This document shows positions 8,375 through 17,477 of a stretch of DNA of 64,000 bases, piece by piece. The position numbers were made by a program, and so were the translations under genes. The notes below the pieces were generated by a model. That model was not told the origin of the DNA, searched no databases, and saw only the letters and a program-made list of their open reading frames with translations. Every line of letters begins with the position of its first letter. The first letter of the stretch is position 1. Source of the stretch: Aquimarina sp. Aq78 (GTDB lineage Bacteria > Bacteroidota > Bacteroidia > Flavobacteriales > Flavobacteriaceae); NCBI RefSeq assembly GCF_900299525.1, contig NZ_OMKA01000026.1, positions 310,001 through 374,000 on the forward strand, written 5' to 3'.

Positions 8375-9424
8375 ATGAAATATCTAAAAATAAAAATATA
8401 TCTGCTTCTATTTTTGGCTGTGTTCAGTTCTTGCGAAAAAGCGTTGATGGAACCAAATCCAGAAACAGATGCACTTGCTGTATTTGATGAGTATACGACT
8501 CTGGTACAGGAGAAATATGCTATGCTGGAATTTAAGAATGTGAACATAAATACGTTGAGAAATAACCTGAGAGGAAAGATTAATACTACTACAACTCAAA
8601 AAGAATTTTTTGAAATTCTAGGCGAGGTTACCAAAAGTTTAAGAGATGGGCATTCTAGCCTTATCGAAGACCAGAGCAATCCAAATGGTATGTCTGCAGG
8701 TTTTGATCTTGAAGAAGGGTATCCAGCAGGAATAGACGCAGCGATCTTAGTGAATAATTATATTGGTACTACAGTTAATTCTGAAATAAAAACATTAGCA
8801 GGAGGACAGGGATTTAGAGCTGTGTGGGGTACTTTGCCACAAGATAGAAAAGTTGGATATCTATGGATTCCTTCATGGAATGTTGAGATTTCTGATGATG
8901 AAATTGAGCGAATATTCTCAGACTTAAAAGATACCAAAGGTCTTGTTTTTGATATGCGGACTAATACAGGAGGCGATCCGGCTTTGGCAACCAAATTTGC
9001 ATCTTATTTTACAGATAAATCTATTTATACAGGTTTTGAAAGATTTAAAACAGGTCCGGGACCAAAGGATTTTTCGGATAGCCATATTACTCTTCAACCA
9101 TCAGGCAGCGCAAACAAGTACTTGAAGCCTGTGATGATACTTACCGATAGAAATGTATATAGTGCGTCTACTACATTCTTGTATTCTGTTGACCCGGTAG
9201 AAAGCATAAAAACTGTAGGACAAAGAACAGGAGGAGGAAGTGGATCTGTAGCAGATGGATATTTGGCAAACGGGTGGTATTGGAGTTTGTCTACCAGTGA
9301 ATTTATCGACGCTCAGGGAAAACACCTCGATGATGGTGTTGAACCCGATATTCCTGTAGTACTTAACCTGGAAGATACTGCAAAGGATGAAGTGATCGAA
9401 AGAGCAATATTAGAATTGAAATAG
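8375..9424 (+). CDS. S41 family peptidase, lipoprotein
   Basis: 349-residue tail-specific-type protease with a lipobox (FLAVFSSC, Cys at about 20), so it should be lipid-anchored. The family core is seen as LVFDMRTNTGGDPALATKFASY, and the nucleophile region is DRNVYSAST with Ser263 the probable catalytic residue. VGQRTGGGSG follows as the usual glycine-rich loop. No clear PDZ domain is seen, so it is a short form. It is the last gene of the exported cluster, followed by a terminator-like hairpin at 9494. Confidence 0.86.
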   Translation: MKYLKIKIYLLLFLAVFSSCEKALMEPNPETDALAVFDEYTTLVQEKYAMLEFKNVNINTLRNNLRGKINTTTTQKEFFEILGEVTKSLRDGHSSLIEDQSNPNGMSAGFDLEEGYPAGIDAAILVNNYIGTTVNSEIKTLAGGQGFRAVWGTLPQDRKVGYLWIPSWNVEISDDEIERIFSDLKDTKGLVFDMRTNTGGDPALATKFASYFTDKSIYTGFERFKTGPGPKDFSDSHITLQPSGSANKYLKPVMILTDRNVYSASTTFLYSVDPVESIKTVGQRTGGGSGSVADGYLANGWYWSLSTSEFIDAQGKHLDDGVEPDIPVVLNLEDTAKDEVIERAILELK

Positions 9425-9493
9425 TAGGTATAAATATAGTATAGATATCTCTATATAAAGCATTAAATGTAGATAGGTTCGGGGGAGTAGTTG

Positions 9494-9544
9494 CCTGGGG
9501 TAGTAGTTAGAAATGACTAAAGCTCCAGGTTTTCTATGTTTTAG
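9494..9544 (+). terminator. Probable terminator after the S41 cluster
   Basis: CCTGGGG (9494-9500) can pair with CTCCAGG (9533-9539), with one G-T pair, followed by TTTTCT. A short inner TAGT/ACTA stem lies in the loop. Just before it, GGGGGAGTAGTT and GGGGTAGTAGTT form an imperfect direct repeat. The rest of the 361-bp gap (9425-9785) has no gene; it contains the palindrome TAATCCGGATTA (9549-9560) and a weak GGTTTTCC/GGAAAAACC inverted repeat near 9674-9708. Confidence 0.5.
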
Positions 9545-9785
9545 CAGATAATCCGGATTAAATATATTACACAACCCTTCCTTTTTTCCGATAGAATTAC
9601 TCTTTAAAATACGTTCTGATATTCAAATGCAAACCTGAAAACTACAACATCACGAATTAAAAATTTAGCTTACGGTTTTCCTTACATATTGAATACGGAA
9701 AAACCATAATTTTGCTTTTATTACGATACCAATAATGTAAAGAATATAATCAAAAAGTGATAATTATTGCTTTTCGCAGTGCAGT

Positions 9786-10079
9786 ATGCGTTTTCAATCT
9801 ATAGTTATGAATATCATGTTAAAGCAAATACAATTGATAGAGCGAATTGATCAACTTATTCGTTTACAAGCTACCGGATCTCCCATAGAACTGGCAGCAA
9901 AGTTAGGCATCTCCAAAACTAAATTATATCGTACGCTTTGTATAATGAAAGAATTGGATGCACCTGTAGAATTTGATACGCTCACACAGAGTTTTGTGTA
10001 CTCAGAACCGGTAGGATTTACTTTTGGATTCTATAAAAAAGGTCAAAAAATGAATATCATTAACCCTTCTATAGGATAG
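9786..10079 (+). CDS. Small helix-turn-helix DNA-binding protein
   Basis: 97-residue protein whose first half is a compact helix-turn-helix: IDQLIRLQATGSPIELAAKLG followed by ISKTKLYRTLCIMKEL. The second half (VEFDTLTQSFVYSEP, VGFTFGFYKK) looks like a small winged strand pair. The start is uncertain: ATG codons at 9786, 9807 and 9816 are all in frame, and the shortest (MLKQIQLIERIDQL) looks most like a natural N terminus. The protein stands alone between convergent or unrelated genes. In Flavobacteriia such small regulators sometimes accompany secreted peptide genes, but no such gene is adjacent here. Confidence 0.72.
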   Translation: MRFQSIVMNIMLKQIQLIERIDQLIRLQATGSPIELAAKLGISKTKLYRTLCIMKELDAPVEFDTLTQSFVYSEPVGFTFGFYKKGQKMNIINPSIG

Positions 10080-10126
10080 TTAAGAGGAGTGGTTAACTCA
10101 AAACCTGAAAATCAGTATTCCCTTTT

Positions 10127-11152
10127 TTAATAGATTAAATCATAAAGCATTTTTGCAGCGGTTTCTGCTGTAACATCTCGTTGTGGCATCCCGAACATTT
10201 CATAACCAACCATAAATTTTTTAACGGTAGCACTTCGTAATAATGGAGGATAAAAACTCATATGCCAATGCCAATGCCTATGATCAAGATTATGAGTTGG
10301 GGCTTGATGAATCCCACTAGAATAGGGAAAAGAACAATTAAATAATTGATCGTATGCTCGAGTTAATACAGAAATACATTCTGAATAAGCAATTCGCTCA
10401 TTTGGATTCATTTCTATAATTGATGACTGTTTCTTTTTTGGAACAATCATCGTTTCAAATGGCCAAATAGCCCAAAAAGGAACTAATACAACGAAGTGTT
10501 CATTTTGAAATATAATACGTTCTTTCTTTTCTAATTCCAGAATCACATAATCTTCTAATAACGATGTACCATTTTTAGAAAAATAGAGTCGTTGATTGTT
10601 GTCTTTTTTTAAGATCTCATTGGGCAGATGAAATTGACTCCAGATCTGCCCGTGGGGATGAGGATTGCTACATCCCATAACAGCACCTTTATTTTCAAAG
10701 ATCTGTACGTAATTAATCTCTGGTAGCGCACCTAATTTTTGATATTCTTCTTGCCATACTGCTACCACTTTTTCAATAGCTTCTACAGACATATTGGCCA
10801 AGCTTTTAGAATGATCCGGGCTAAAACATATTACCTTGCAGATTCCTGTTTCACTTTTCACTTTAAACAATTCTTCTTCTACAGCAAAAGAAGGAGATTC
10901 GTTTTGCAATGCGGCAAAGTCGTTTTCAAAAACAAAAACATCCTGGTAGTCTGGATTTTTCTTTCCTCCTGCTCTAATATTTCCCGAGCATAAATAACAA
11001 TCTTTAGCATAAGAGGGCAATGATTGTGTATTGATTTCTTCTTCCTGGCCTTGCCAAGGTCTTTTTGCTCTGTGCGGGGATACCAATACCCACTCTCCTG
11101 TAAGTGGATTATAACGTCTGTGGGAGTAGTCTTGTAAATCTGTATTTAACAT
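10127..11152 (-). CDS. galT: Galactose-1-phosphate uridylyltransferase
   Basis: Leloir pathway enzyme that exchanges galactose 1-phosphate and UDP-glucose to give UDP-galactose and glucose 1-phosphate. From the chosen start (MLNTDLQDYSHRRYNPLTG) it has 341 residues, as usual for bacterial GalT. NPHPHGQIW (163-171) contains the nucleophilic His of the H-x-H-x-Q triad, and CYLC (52-55) matches the N-terminal metal ligands. The ATG at 11150-11152 overlaps the stop of the upstream lipoprotein gene by 7 bp; a longer frame to 11176 would overlap more and add no conserved residues. It is the last gene of the galactose operon. Confidence 0.95.
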   Translation of the reverse strand: MLNTDLQDYSHRRYNPLTGEWVLVSPHRAKRPWQGQEEEINTQSLPSYAKDCYLCSGNIRAGGKKNPDYQDVFVFENDFAALQNESPSFAVEEELFKVKSETGICKVICFSPDHSKSLANMSVEAIEKVVAVWQEEYQKLGALPEINYVQIFENKGAVMGCSNPHPHGQIWSQFHLPNEILKKDNNQRLYFSKNGTSLLEDYVILELEKKERIIFQNEHFVVLVPFWAIWPFETMIVPKKKQSSIIEMNPNERIAYSECISVLTRAYDQLFNCSFPYSSGIHQAPTHNLDHRHWHWHMSFYPPLLRSATVKKFMVGYEMFGMPQRDVTAETAAKMLYDLIY

Positions 11153-11589
11153 GAGGAATCTGCTACAATTTTCCAATTACCATTTATTTTTTTGAAAATG
11201 ATCATAAAAGTACCGTCAGCATTACCTACGCTACGTATTAAATGATACTCTCCCATCACAAAATAGGATTCACTATCAATTCGTGAAATGTCATTGATGA
11301 CAAAATTTAATGTACCGGTATGTGCTCTAGAGGGATATCCTTTTTTATAATTAGATAATGTTTTATCCCAACCATACGTTAATCCTCTGCTACCATAAAA
11401 CTTTAAAGAATCAGACTTCCAATACCCTTGCATATACTCTTCCAGGTCATGATTCGACCAGGCTTGTTCTTGTGCTTTCAGTACTTCAATGATTTGCTGT
11501 TTATCGGCTTTCTCATCGACCTTTATTTCTTGATGACAGCTGATCAACCCCATTAGTATTCCCAATATAAATAGATATCTTATTGTCAT
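11146..11589 (-). CDS. SnoaL/DUF4440-like small lipoprotein
   Basis: 147 residues from the ATG at 11587-11589 (MTIRYLFILGILMGLISCHQ), a lipoprotein signal with Cys at about 18. The mature part has the NTF2-like cone pattern: QQIIEVLKAQEQAWSNHDLE, then YMQGYWKSDSLKFYGSRG, and ends with IFKKINGNWKIVADSS. This fold binds small ligands or acts as an accessory domain; no catalytic role can be assigned. The start sits 1 bp after the galK stop (TAA-T-ATG), and the end overlaps galT, so it is locked into the galactose operon. An upstream in-frame Met at 11631 is less likely. Confidence 0.8.
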   Translation of the reverse strand: MTIRYLFILGILMGLISCHQEIKVDEKADKQQIIEVLKAQEQAWSNHDLEEYMQGYWKSDSLKFYGSRGLTYGWDKTLSNYKKGYPSRAHTGTLNFVINDISRIDSESYFVMGEYHLIRSVGNADGTFMIIFKKINGNWKIVADSSC

Positions 11590-11590
11590 A

Positions 11591-12742
11591 TTATTTGATT
11601 TTATATGTTCCTTCTGCAATTTGTATATCATATCGACTTAAGATTTTGTTGAATTGTTTATGATATAACGGTGCAACCGTATTAATAAATGTATCTGTAG
11701 CTCCTTTTTTAATGATATTAACAGTACAACCACCAAATCCACCTCCCATCATTCGTGCACCTAATACATCTGGATTCTGTTTGGCATGATCTATCAAAAA
11801 ATCCAATTCAGCACAGCTTACTTTATACTGGTTTTGCAGCCCGTTATGTGACTCAAAAAGCAGTTTGCCAAAAGTTATATAATCCTTTTTATCTAGAGCA
11901 ATAGCAGCTTTTAAAACTCTTTCATTTTCTTGTATGATAAATAAAGCTTTTTGGTAATGGTCTTCAGTAATTTCTTTTTTAATAGCACATAATGTTTCAT
12001 ATGTGGCATCTCTTAGAGCAGATACTTCTAAGCGTGCAGCTACAGCTTCACATACCGAACGCCTTTCATTATAGGCACTTTCTGTAAGACTGTGTTTTAC
12101 ATTAGTATTGATTAAAATAATATCATGTTCTTTAAAATCAATAGAAAAGTAGGTTGCTTTAAGATCTCTGCAGTCTAATAATAAAGCTTTGCCTTCTTTT
12201 CCAAACATACTCGCATATTGATCCATAATACCGCACTGTACTCCTACATAATTGTGCTCTGCTTTTTGAGAGATATAAATCATTTCTTCTTTGGTTAATC
12301 CAAGTTCGAACAATTCATTTAACCCAAAAACGATACTGTTTTCCAGGGCAGCAGAGGATGATAATCCGGCTCCGAGAGGAATATTGCCAGCAAAGACTAA
12401 ATCAAAACTACAGATTGTGACATTTCTTTTAAGAATTTCGGCAACTATCCCCAATACATAATTTTTCCACTCTCCATTTTTGGCAGGTTGGATATTTTGT
12501 AGCGAAAATTCTAAAACCTCATCGGTATCTATGGCATAGACCGAACAATACATATTGTTATTTTTCTGGATCCCCGAAACTATCCCTTTATTGATTGCTG
12601 CAGGAAAGACAAACCCACTATTATAATCGGTATGCTCTCCGATTAGATTGATCCTACCCGGAGAAAAGGATAATACAGGTTTGGTGCTAAATCGTTTCAG
12701 AAAAGTAGATTCTACCTTTTCTAGTAATGATTCATTTGTCAT
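11591..12742 (-). CDS. galK: Galactokinase
   Basis: Cytoplasmic GHMP kinase that phosphorylates alpha-D-galactose at C1 with ATP. 383 residues, the normal length. All three family motifs are present: PGRINLIGEHTDYNSG (28-43, sugar-binding signature), GLSSSAALE (ATP-binding loop, near 127) and MMGGGFGGCTVNI (C-terminal motif 3, near 337). It directly abuts the symporter gene upstream (no gap) and is followed by the small lipoprotein gene and galT, giving symporter-kinase-transferase order for galactose uptake and catabolism. Confidence 0.96.
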   Translation of the reverse strand: MTNESLLEKVESTFLKRFSTKPVLSFSPGRINLIGEHTDYNSGFVFPAAINKGIVSGIQKNNNMYCSVYAIDTDEVLEFSLQNIQPAKNGEWKNYVLGIVAEILKRNVTICSFDLVFAGNIPLGAGLSSSAALENSIVFGLNELFELGLTKEEMIYISQKAEHNYVGVQCGIMDQYASMFGKEGKALLLDCRDLKATYFSIDFKEHDIILINTNVKHSLTESAYNERRSVCEAVAARLEVSALRDATYETLCAIKKEITEDHYQKALFIIQENERVLKAAIALDKKDYITFGKLLFESHNGLQNQYKVSCAELDFLIDHAKQNPDVLGARMMGGGFGGCTVNIIKKGATDTFINTVAPLYHKQFNKILSRYDIQIAEGTYKIK

Positions 12743-14323
12743 TTATGCAAAGTATATATAGATTCCTAAAACAATCAAACAAATAGTGATCCCTACAACA
12801 TTAAGGTGTTTCCAGGGAGTGATATCAACCTGCTCTGTATAGTGTTGCTCATAAGCTTCTGTTCTTGGTCTGAATTTGCCAATAAGTAACATGATAAGTA
12901 CATTAAGGATGAATAATATTGCCATAACATGTAAGAAGTGAGGGAATTGCTCAACAAAAACAAATTCATCTAATAAAATATAAGCAACATATAAAACCAC
13001 ACCAGAAATGATAGCAATTTTTGCTGCAATTGCAGGAACATATTTTGTGAGGTATCCCACTACAATAATGGTTAAGATAGGAATGCTATAACATCCGTTT
13101 ACTTTTTGTAAATACCCAAATAGGCCATCAGGAGCGTACGCAATTAATGGAGCAATACACATGGCCAAAATTGCTAATATGATGCCAAAACTTTTTCCTG
13201 CTTTTACCGTTTGCCGTTCTGTAGCATCAGGTTTAAAATGTGATTGGTATATGTCAATTCCGAATAAAGTGACCGAACTGTTTAAAGCTGAATTAAAAGA
13301 ACTTAAAATAGCACCAAATAATACTGCTGCAAAAAATCCTACCCAAGCTGCAGGTAGCACCTTGGTCACTAACATCGGGTATGCCTCATCTGGATTATCC
13401 AATGTGTTCCCGAACATATGAAAAGCGATTAACCCTGGTAATACAACAATTAGTGGCCCCAGTATTTTTATAAAAGAAGCTAATAACAATCCTTTTTGTC
13501 CTTCTTTTAAATTTTTTGCCCCTAAAGCTCTTTGGATAATTGCCTGATTGGTTCCCCAATAGAACAATTGCACCAGCATCATACCAGTGAATATAGTTCC
13601 TATCGGAATTGAAGATTCTGGTCCTCCCAAGGCTTTGAGTTTTTCGGGATGAGATTGCGTTAGTGTAGCGATTCCTTCAAAAATACTACCATCACCAATG
13701 GCCATCAATCCAAATACTGGTATTAACAATCCTCCGATTAGTAATCCTATTGCATTAATGGTATCTGATACGGCTACTGCTTTTAAACCTCCGAAAATTG
13801 CATAAATCGACCCTATGATACCAATTCCAAAAACGGTTACCCATAAAGCAGTAGTTTCATTAACATTTAATATACCAGGCACATCAAACATTGTATTAAT
13901 TGCCAGTGCCCCGGAATATAAAACGATAGGTAATAACACCACCACGTATCCGCTTAGAAATAATGCAGAGGTGATTGTTTTGGTCGTTTTATCATATCGT
14001 CTTTGCAAAAATTGTGGAACGGTGGTTATTCCTCCTTTTAGATATCGAGGTAATAAAAATACGGCTGTAACCACCATGGCAATTGCCGCCAGCGTTTCCC
14101 ATGCCATAACCAGGATCCCTTCTTTAAAGGCGGCCCCATTTAACCCTACGATTTGTTCGGTTGATAAATTGGTTAATAATAACGAACCTGCAATAACGAT
14201 TCCTGTTAAACTTCTTCCTCCCAGAAAATATCCATCAGAAGAAGACTCGTCTGTTTTTCTGCTTTTTACATAAGCTATTATTGCTACTAATAATGTAAAC
14301 CCTATAAATGTAATGAACTGCAT
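12743..14323 (-). CDS. Sodium:solute symporter (SSS family), probable galactose/glucose transporter
   Basis: 526-residue inner membrane transporter with about 14 hydrophobic helices. The sequence resembles the sodium/sugar branch (SGLT/vSGLT-like): GYFLGGRSLTGIVIAGSLL near residue 32 opens the core, followed by NLSTEQIVGLNG and PRYLKGGITTVPQFLQRRY. Sodium-coupled uptake of hexose is inferred both from this likeness and from its place between beta-galactosidase and galactokinase. It would take up galactose released in the periplasm by the lipoprotein GH2 enzyme encoded just upstream. Confidence 0.9.
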   Translation of the reverse strand: MQFITFIGFTLLVAIIAYVKSRKTDESSSDGYFLGGRSLTGIVIAGSLLLTNLSTEQIVGLNGAAFKEGILVMAWETLAAIAMVVTAVFLLPRYLKGGITTVPQFLQRRYDKTTKTITSALFLSGYVVVLLPIVLYSGALAINTMFDVPGILNVNETTALWVTVFGIGIIGSIYAIFGGLKAVAVSDTINAIGLLIGGLLIPVFGLMAIGDGSIFEGIATLTQSHPEKLKALGGPESSIPIGTIFTGMMLVQLFYWGTNQAIIQRALGAKNLKEGQKGLLLASFIKILGPLIVVLPGLIAFHMFGNTLDNPDEAYPMLVTKVLPAAWVGFFAAVLFGAILSSFNSALNSSVTLFGIDIYQSHFKPDATERQTVKAGKSFGIILAILAMCIAPLIAYAPDGLFGYLQKVNGCYSIPILTIIVVGYLTKYVPAIAAKIAIISGVVLYVAYILLDEFVFVEQFPHFLHVMAILFILNVLIMLLIGKFRPRTEAYEQHYTEQVDITPWKHLNVVGITICLIVLGIYIYFA

Positions 14324-14329
14324 AGTTTC

Positions 14330-17300
14330 TTATTTAATTGGTTGTATTGTAAATGAATAGTTGTGTTTTGTTGGTTTTATGGTGTATTCATCATGTACCA
14401 AACGTCCCCAAGAAGTATCTCCGCCTACTCCCATTTGTTGATAGTCGATATTCCATTGGATAGTTTCTCCTTTTTTAATATCTGCTCCGTGTTTTTTAGT
14501 GACCGGCACTAATCCCGAAGCTGAAGCAGCTCCATCTTTTTCGCTATTAAAATCTAATTCGGTCATAGCAAAAGGCCAAACACTACTATTGAGTAATGAT
14601 GAAGAACTGTTGGCTATAACAGATACTGTATTCGAAGCAATTTTTATCCATCTTACATCTGTTTTATTCCCGGTTTCTTGTGGTCTGGAATAGGTATGAA
14701 ATTGTGTATCTACCGTACCTGTATATACTCCTGTTTTAACCCCTGTTTTGCGATCCCAATAACTTTCTTCTGGACCATTACCATACCAGGATACCTTCTG
14801 GAATGTGTTAGGTAATGTAAGGTACATTCCTAATCTTGGGATGTTAGGTAAATCACTCTGGTTTGGAGTAAAGCTAAAGTCTACTTTCATTTTTCCATTG
14901 GCACTAATATGGTACGTTACGGCTACACTTGCTTCGTTTGTAGGAAGTGTGTAGGCTACTTTATACGAAACACCAGAATTCTTTATTACAGGATTTTCAA
15001 CAAGTTTTGCTTTATAATTATAAGAGGCATATTGCCATGTTTTGGCCCATTTATCCATACCATTACCTAGATCATTATCTGTAGGAGGGCGCCAAAAGTT
15101 AGGTCTGATAGGATGATTAGTGATTACAATTTCATGATGCTTCCAGGAAATAATTTCACCGGTTTTTTTATCGAGTTTCAGATCCACTATTTTATTTTGG
15201 ATGTCAATAGATTGATCTTTAGATATGATTTTTAAATCATTAGAAACTGAAGGCGTATTCATAAATCCAGTTCCTTTTTGAATAACAAATTGATCCCATG
15301 CAATTTCATGCCCTTTAGGAAGTAATGAGTTTGCATCTTTTTGAAGTAAGCTTACTTCTAGAATGTATTCTTTGTTTCTGTCTAAAACCTTAGGGAATTT
15401 TTCTAGTGTTACTGCTTTTTTCTCTCCAGGTAATACAAGTGCCGAAATCCCATTACCTTCTGCTATTTTAACACCATCTTCTAATACTTTCCATGAAATA
15501 CTTTTATCAGTAAAATCCTCGAAGAAGTTTTTATTTTCTATTTCTATAGCTCCTTTTCCGGTCGTATAAAATTGTGCAGGTTCATACACTTTCTTTACTT
15601 CGGATAAATGTGGGTGTGGATTTCGATATGGATCTACTAATCCATTATTTAAAAAATTACCATCTGTTGGCAGATCAGGATGATAATCATGCCCATATGC
15701 TAAATATGAATTTCCGTTTTCGTCTTTATATTCTAAACTTTGATCTACCCAATCCCAAATAAACCCTCCCTGAAGATTAGGATATTTTTCGATGATATTC
15801 CAATAGTCCTGTAGGTTACCAACAGAATTACCCATAGCATGAGCGTATTCGATCATGATAGAAGGTTTATCAGAATCAGATTGGCCGTGATGAATCAGGT
15901 ATTCTGGCTTTGGATACATCGGGCAATACACATCGGTATACTCCTCTTTACCTGCGGGTTCATATTGTACAATACGATTGTCATCGTGTTCTTTTAACCA
16001 TGTATAGGTAGTTCTAAAAATCTCTCCTTCTCCTGCCTCATTTCCTAATGACCACGAATAGATAGACGGATGATTTCTATCTCTATAGAACATTCTTTGT
16101 GTTCGTATCATATGCGCTGGCAACCAACTCATCTCGTTGCCGATTTGAGTTTTTTCATCGATAGCCAATGGGTGACTTTCTATATTTGCTTCATCAATAA
16201 CATATAATCCATATTGATCACATAGATCTAACCAATAAGGATCATTAGGGTAATGTGCACTTCGTACTGCATTGATATTATGTTGTTTCATTGACCTGAT
16301 GTCCTGTTCCATAGAAGCTCTGGAGACTACATGTCCTGTAAACGGGTCGGTCTCATGTCGATCTACACCACGTATATATATAGCCTTGCCATTAATTAAA
16401 ACCTGACTGTTTTTAATTTCTACACGTTTAAAACCAATATGTCGATTAATATATTGATTACTGTTGCCCTGATCAGGGTTTTCTAAAGTGATTACCAAAT
16501 TATATAGATTGGGAATTTCGGCAGACCACCTTTTAACGTTCTCTATTATTTTCTCTGCAGTAACATCAATTTTTGATTGCGCAGGTATTTTTATCTCTTC
16601 TGAAGTAGTATAAATTGTGTTTTTCCCATCTAATACCGTAACAGATACCATTCTGGTCACAGCCTCTTCAAGACTATTGGTTACAGATATTGTTCCTTTA
16701 AAAACTCCTTTAGTATAGGATTCATCTAAGTTGGTATAGGTATAATAATCAGAAATAAATACTTTAGGCTGTGTATATAAATAGACATCTCTTTCTATAC
16801 CACTCATTCTAAGCATGTCCTGACTCTCTACATAGCTAGCATCACTCCACCGGAAGAGTTGTAGTGCTATAAGATTTTCTCCTTTGGTAAGGTATTGGGT
16901 TATATTAAATTCGGCAGGGGTTTTACTTCCTTGCGAATATCCTGCATATTGACCATTTACATATACATACATAGCAGATTTAGCTCCCGAAAAATGGAGA
17001 ATAACGTCTTCTGACAGGAAACTCTCATCTAAATGAATAAATTTTCTATAGGTTCCTACAGGATTATAATCTTTGGGAACATTAGGCCATTTTGTTGTAA
17101 AAGGATACCTCTCATCCAGATAGATTGGTTTTCCATAACCTTGTACTTCCCAGTTTGCAGGTACAGGAATTGTATCCCAATCATGGTCAGTATATTCAGT
17201 ATGTTGAAAAGTTGTCGGACGTTGTTTAGGGTCTTTTACCCAATTAAATTTCCAATCTCCATTTAAACTTAAAAATCGTTTCGATTTTTCTTTTTGCTTT

Positions 17301-17473
17301 ACCAACTTAGATTCATAGCTAAAGAAAGTGGCTCTGGGAGGCAGTTTATTTTCTTCGAATATCTGATGATTAAAATGATTCGTTTGTTCTGAAACAGGTT
17401 GTAATGGCTCTTTATTACAGCTGTACATCCCTATTGCCCCTAATAATATGATTATATATTTTAATTTCATCAT
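14330..17473 (-). CDS. GH2 beta-galactosidase, lipoprotein
   Basis: Large retaining glycoside hydrolase of the LacZ type, about 1047 residues from the chosen start (MMKLKYIIILLGAIGMYSC), with a lipobox Cys placing it on a membrane facing the periplasm or the exterior. Domain order is sugar-binding jelly roll, immunoglobulin-like domains, TIM barrel and a C-terminal beta-galactosidase small-chain domain (from about 780). SLGNEAGEG (near 475) holds the acid/base Glu and IEYAHAMGNS (near 541) the nucleophile Glu; RHETDPFTGHVVS and HYPNDPYWLDLCD are LacZ landmarks. The start at 17473 leaves 4 bp after the upstream stop. An upstream frame to 17515 would lack a signal peptide at its end. Confidence 0.93.
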   Translation of the reverse strand: MMKLKYIIILLGAIGMYSCNKEPLQPVSEQTNHFNHQIFEENKLPPRATFFSYESKLVKQKEKSKRFLSLNGDWKFNWVKDPKQRPTTFQHTEYTDHDWDTIPVPANWEVQGYGKPIYLDERYPFTTKWPNVPKDYNPVGTYRKFIHLDESFLSEDVILHFSGAKSAMYVYVNGQYAGYSQGSKTPAEFNITQYLTKGENLIALQLFRWSDASYVESQDMLRMSGIERDVYLYTQPKVFISDYYTYTNLDESYTKGVFKGTISVTNSLEEAVTRMVSVTVLDGKNTIYTTSEEIKIPAQSKIDVTAEKIIENVKRWSAEIPNLYNLVITLENPDQGNSNQYINRHIGFKRVEIKNSQVLINGKAIYIRGVDRHETDPFTGHVVSRASMEQDIRSMKQHNINAVRSAHYPNDPYWLDLCDQYGLYVIDEANIESHPLAIDEKTQIGNEMSWLPAHMIRTQRMFYRDRNHPSIYSWSLGNEAGEGEIFRTTYTWLKEHDDNRIVQYEPAGKEEYTDVYCPMYPKPEYLIHHGQSDSDKPSIMIEYAHAMGNSVGNLQDYWNIIEKYPNLQGGFIWDWVDQSLEYKDENGNSYLAYGHDYHPDLPTDGNFLNNGLVDPYRNPHPHLSEVKKVYEPAQFYTTGKGAIEIENKNFFEDFTDKSISWKVLEDGVKIAEGNGISALVLPGEKKAVTLEKFPKVLDRNKEYILEVSLLQKDANSLLPKGHEIAWDQFVIQKGTGFMNTPSVSNDLKIISKDQSIDIQNKIVDLKLDKKTGEIISWKHHEIVITNHPIRPNFWRPPTDNDLGNGMDKWAKTWQYASYNYKAKLVENPVIKNSGVSYKVAYTLPTNEASVAVTYHISANGKMKVDFSFTPNQSDLPNIPRLGMYLTLPNTFQKVSWYGNGPEESYWDRKTGVKTGVYTGTVDTQFHTYSRPQETGNKTDVRWIKIASNTVSVIANSSSSLLNSSVWPFAMTELDFNSEKDGAASASGLVPVTKKHGADIKKGETIQWNIDYQQMGVGGDTSWGRLVHDEYTIKPTKHNYSFTIQPIK

Positions 17474-17477
17474 TGTG

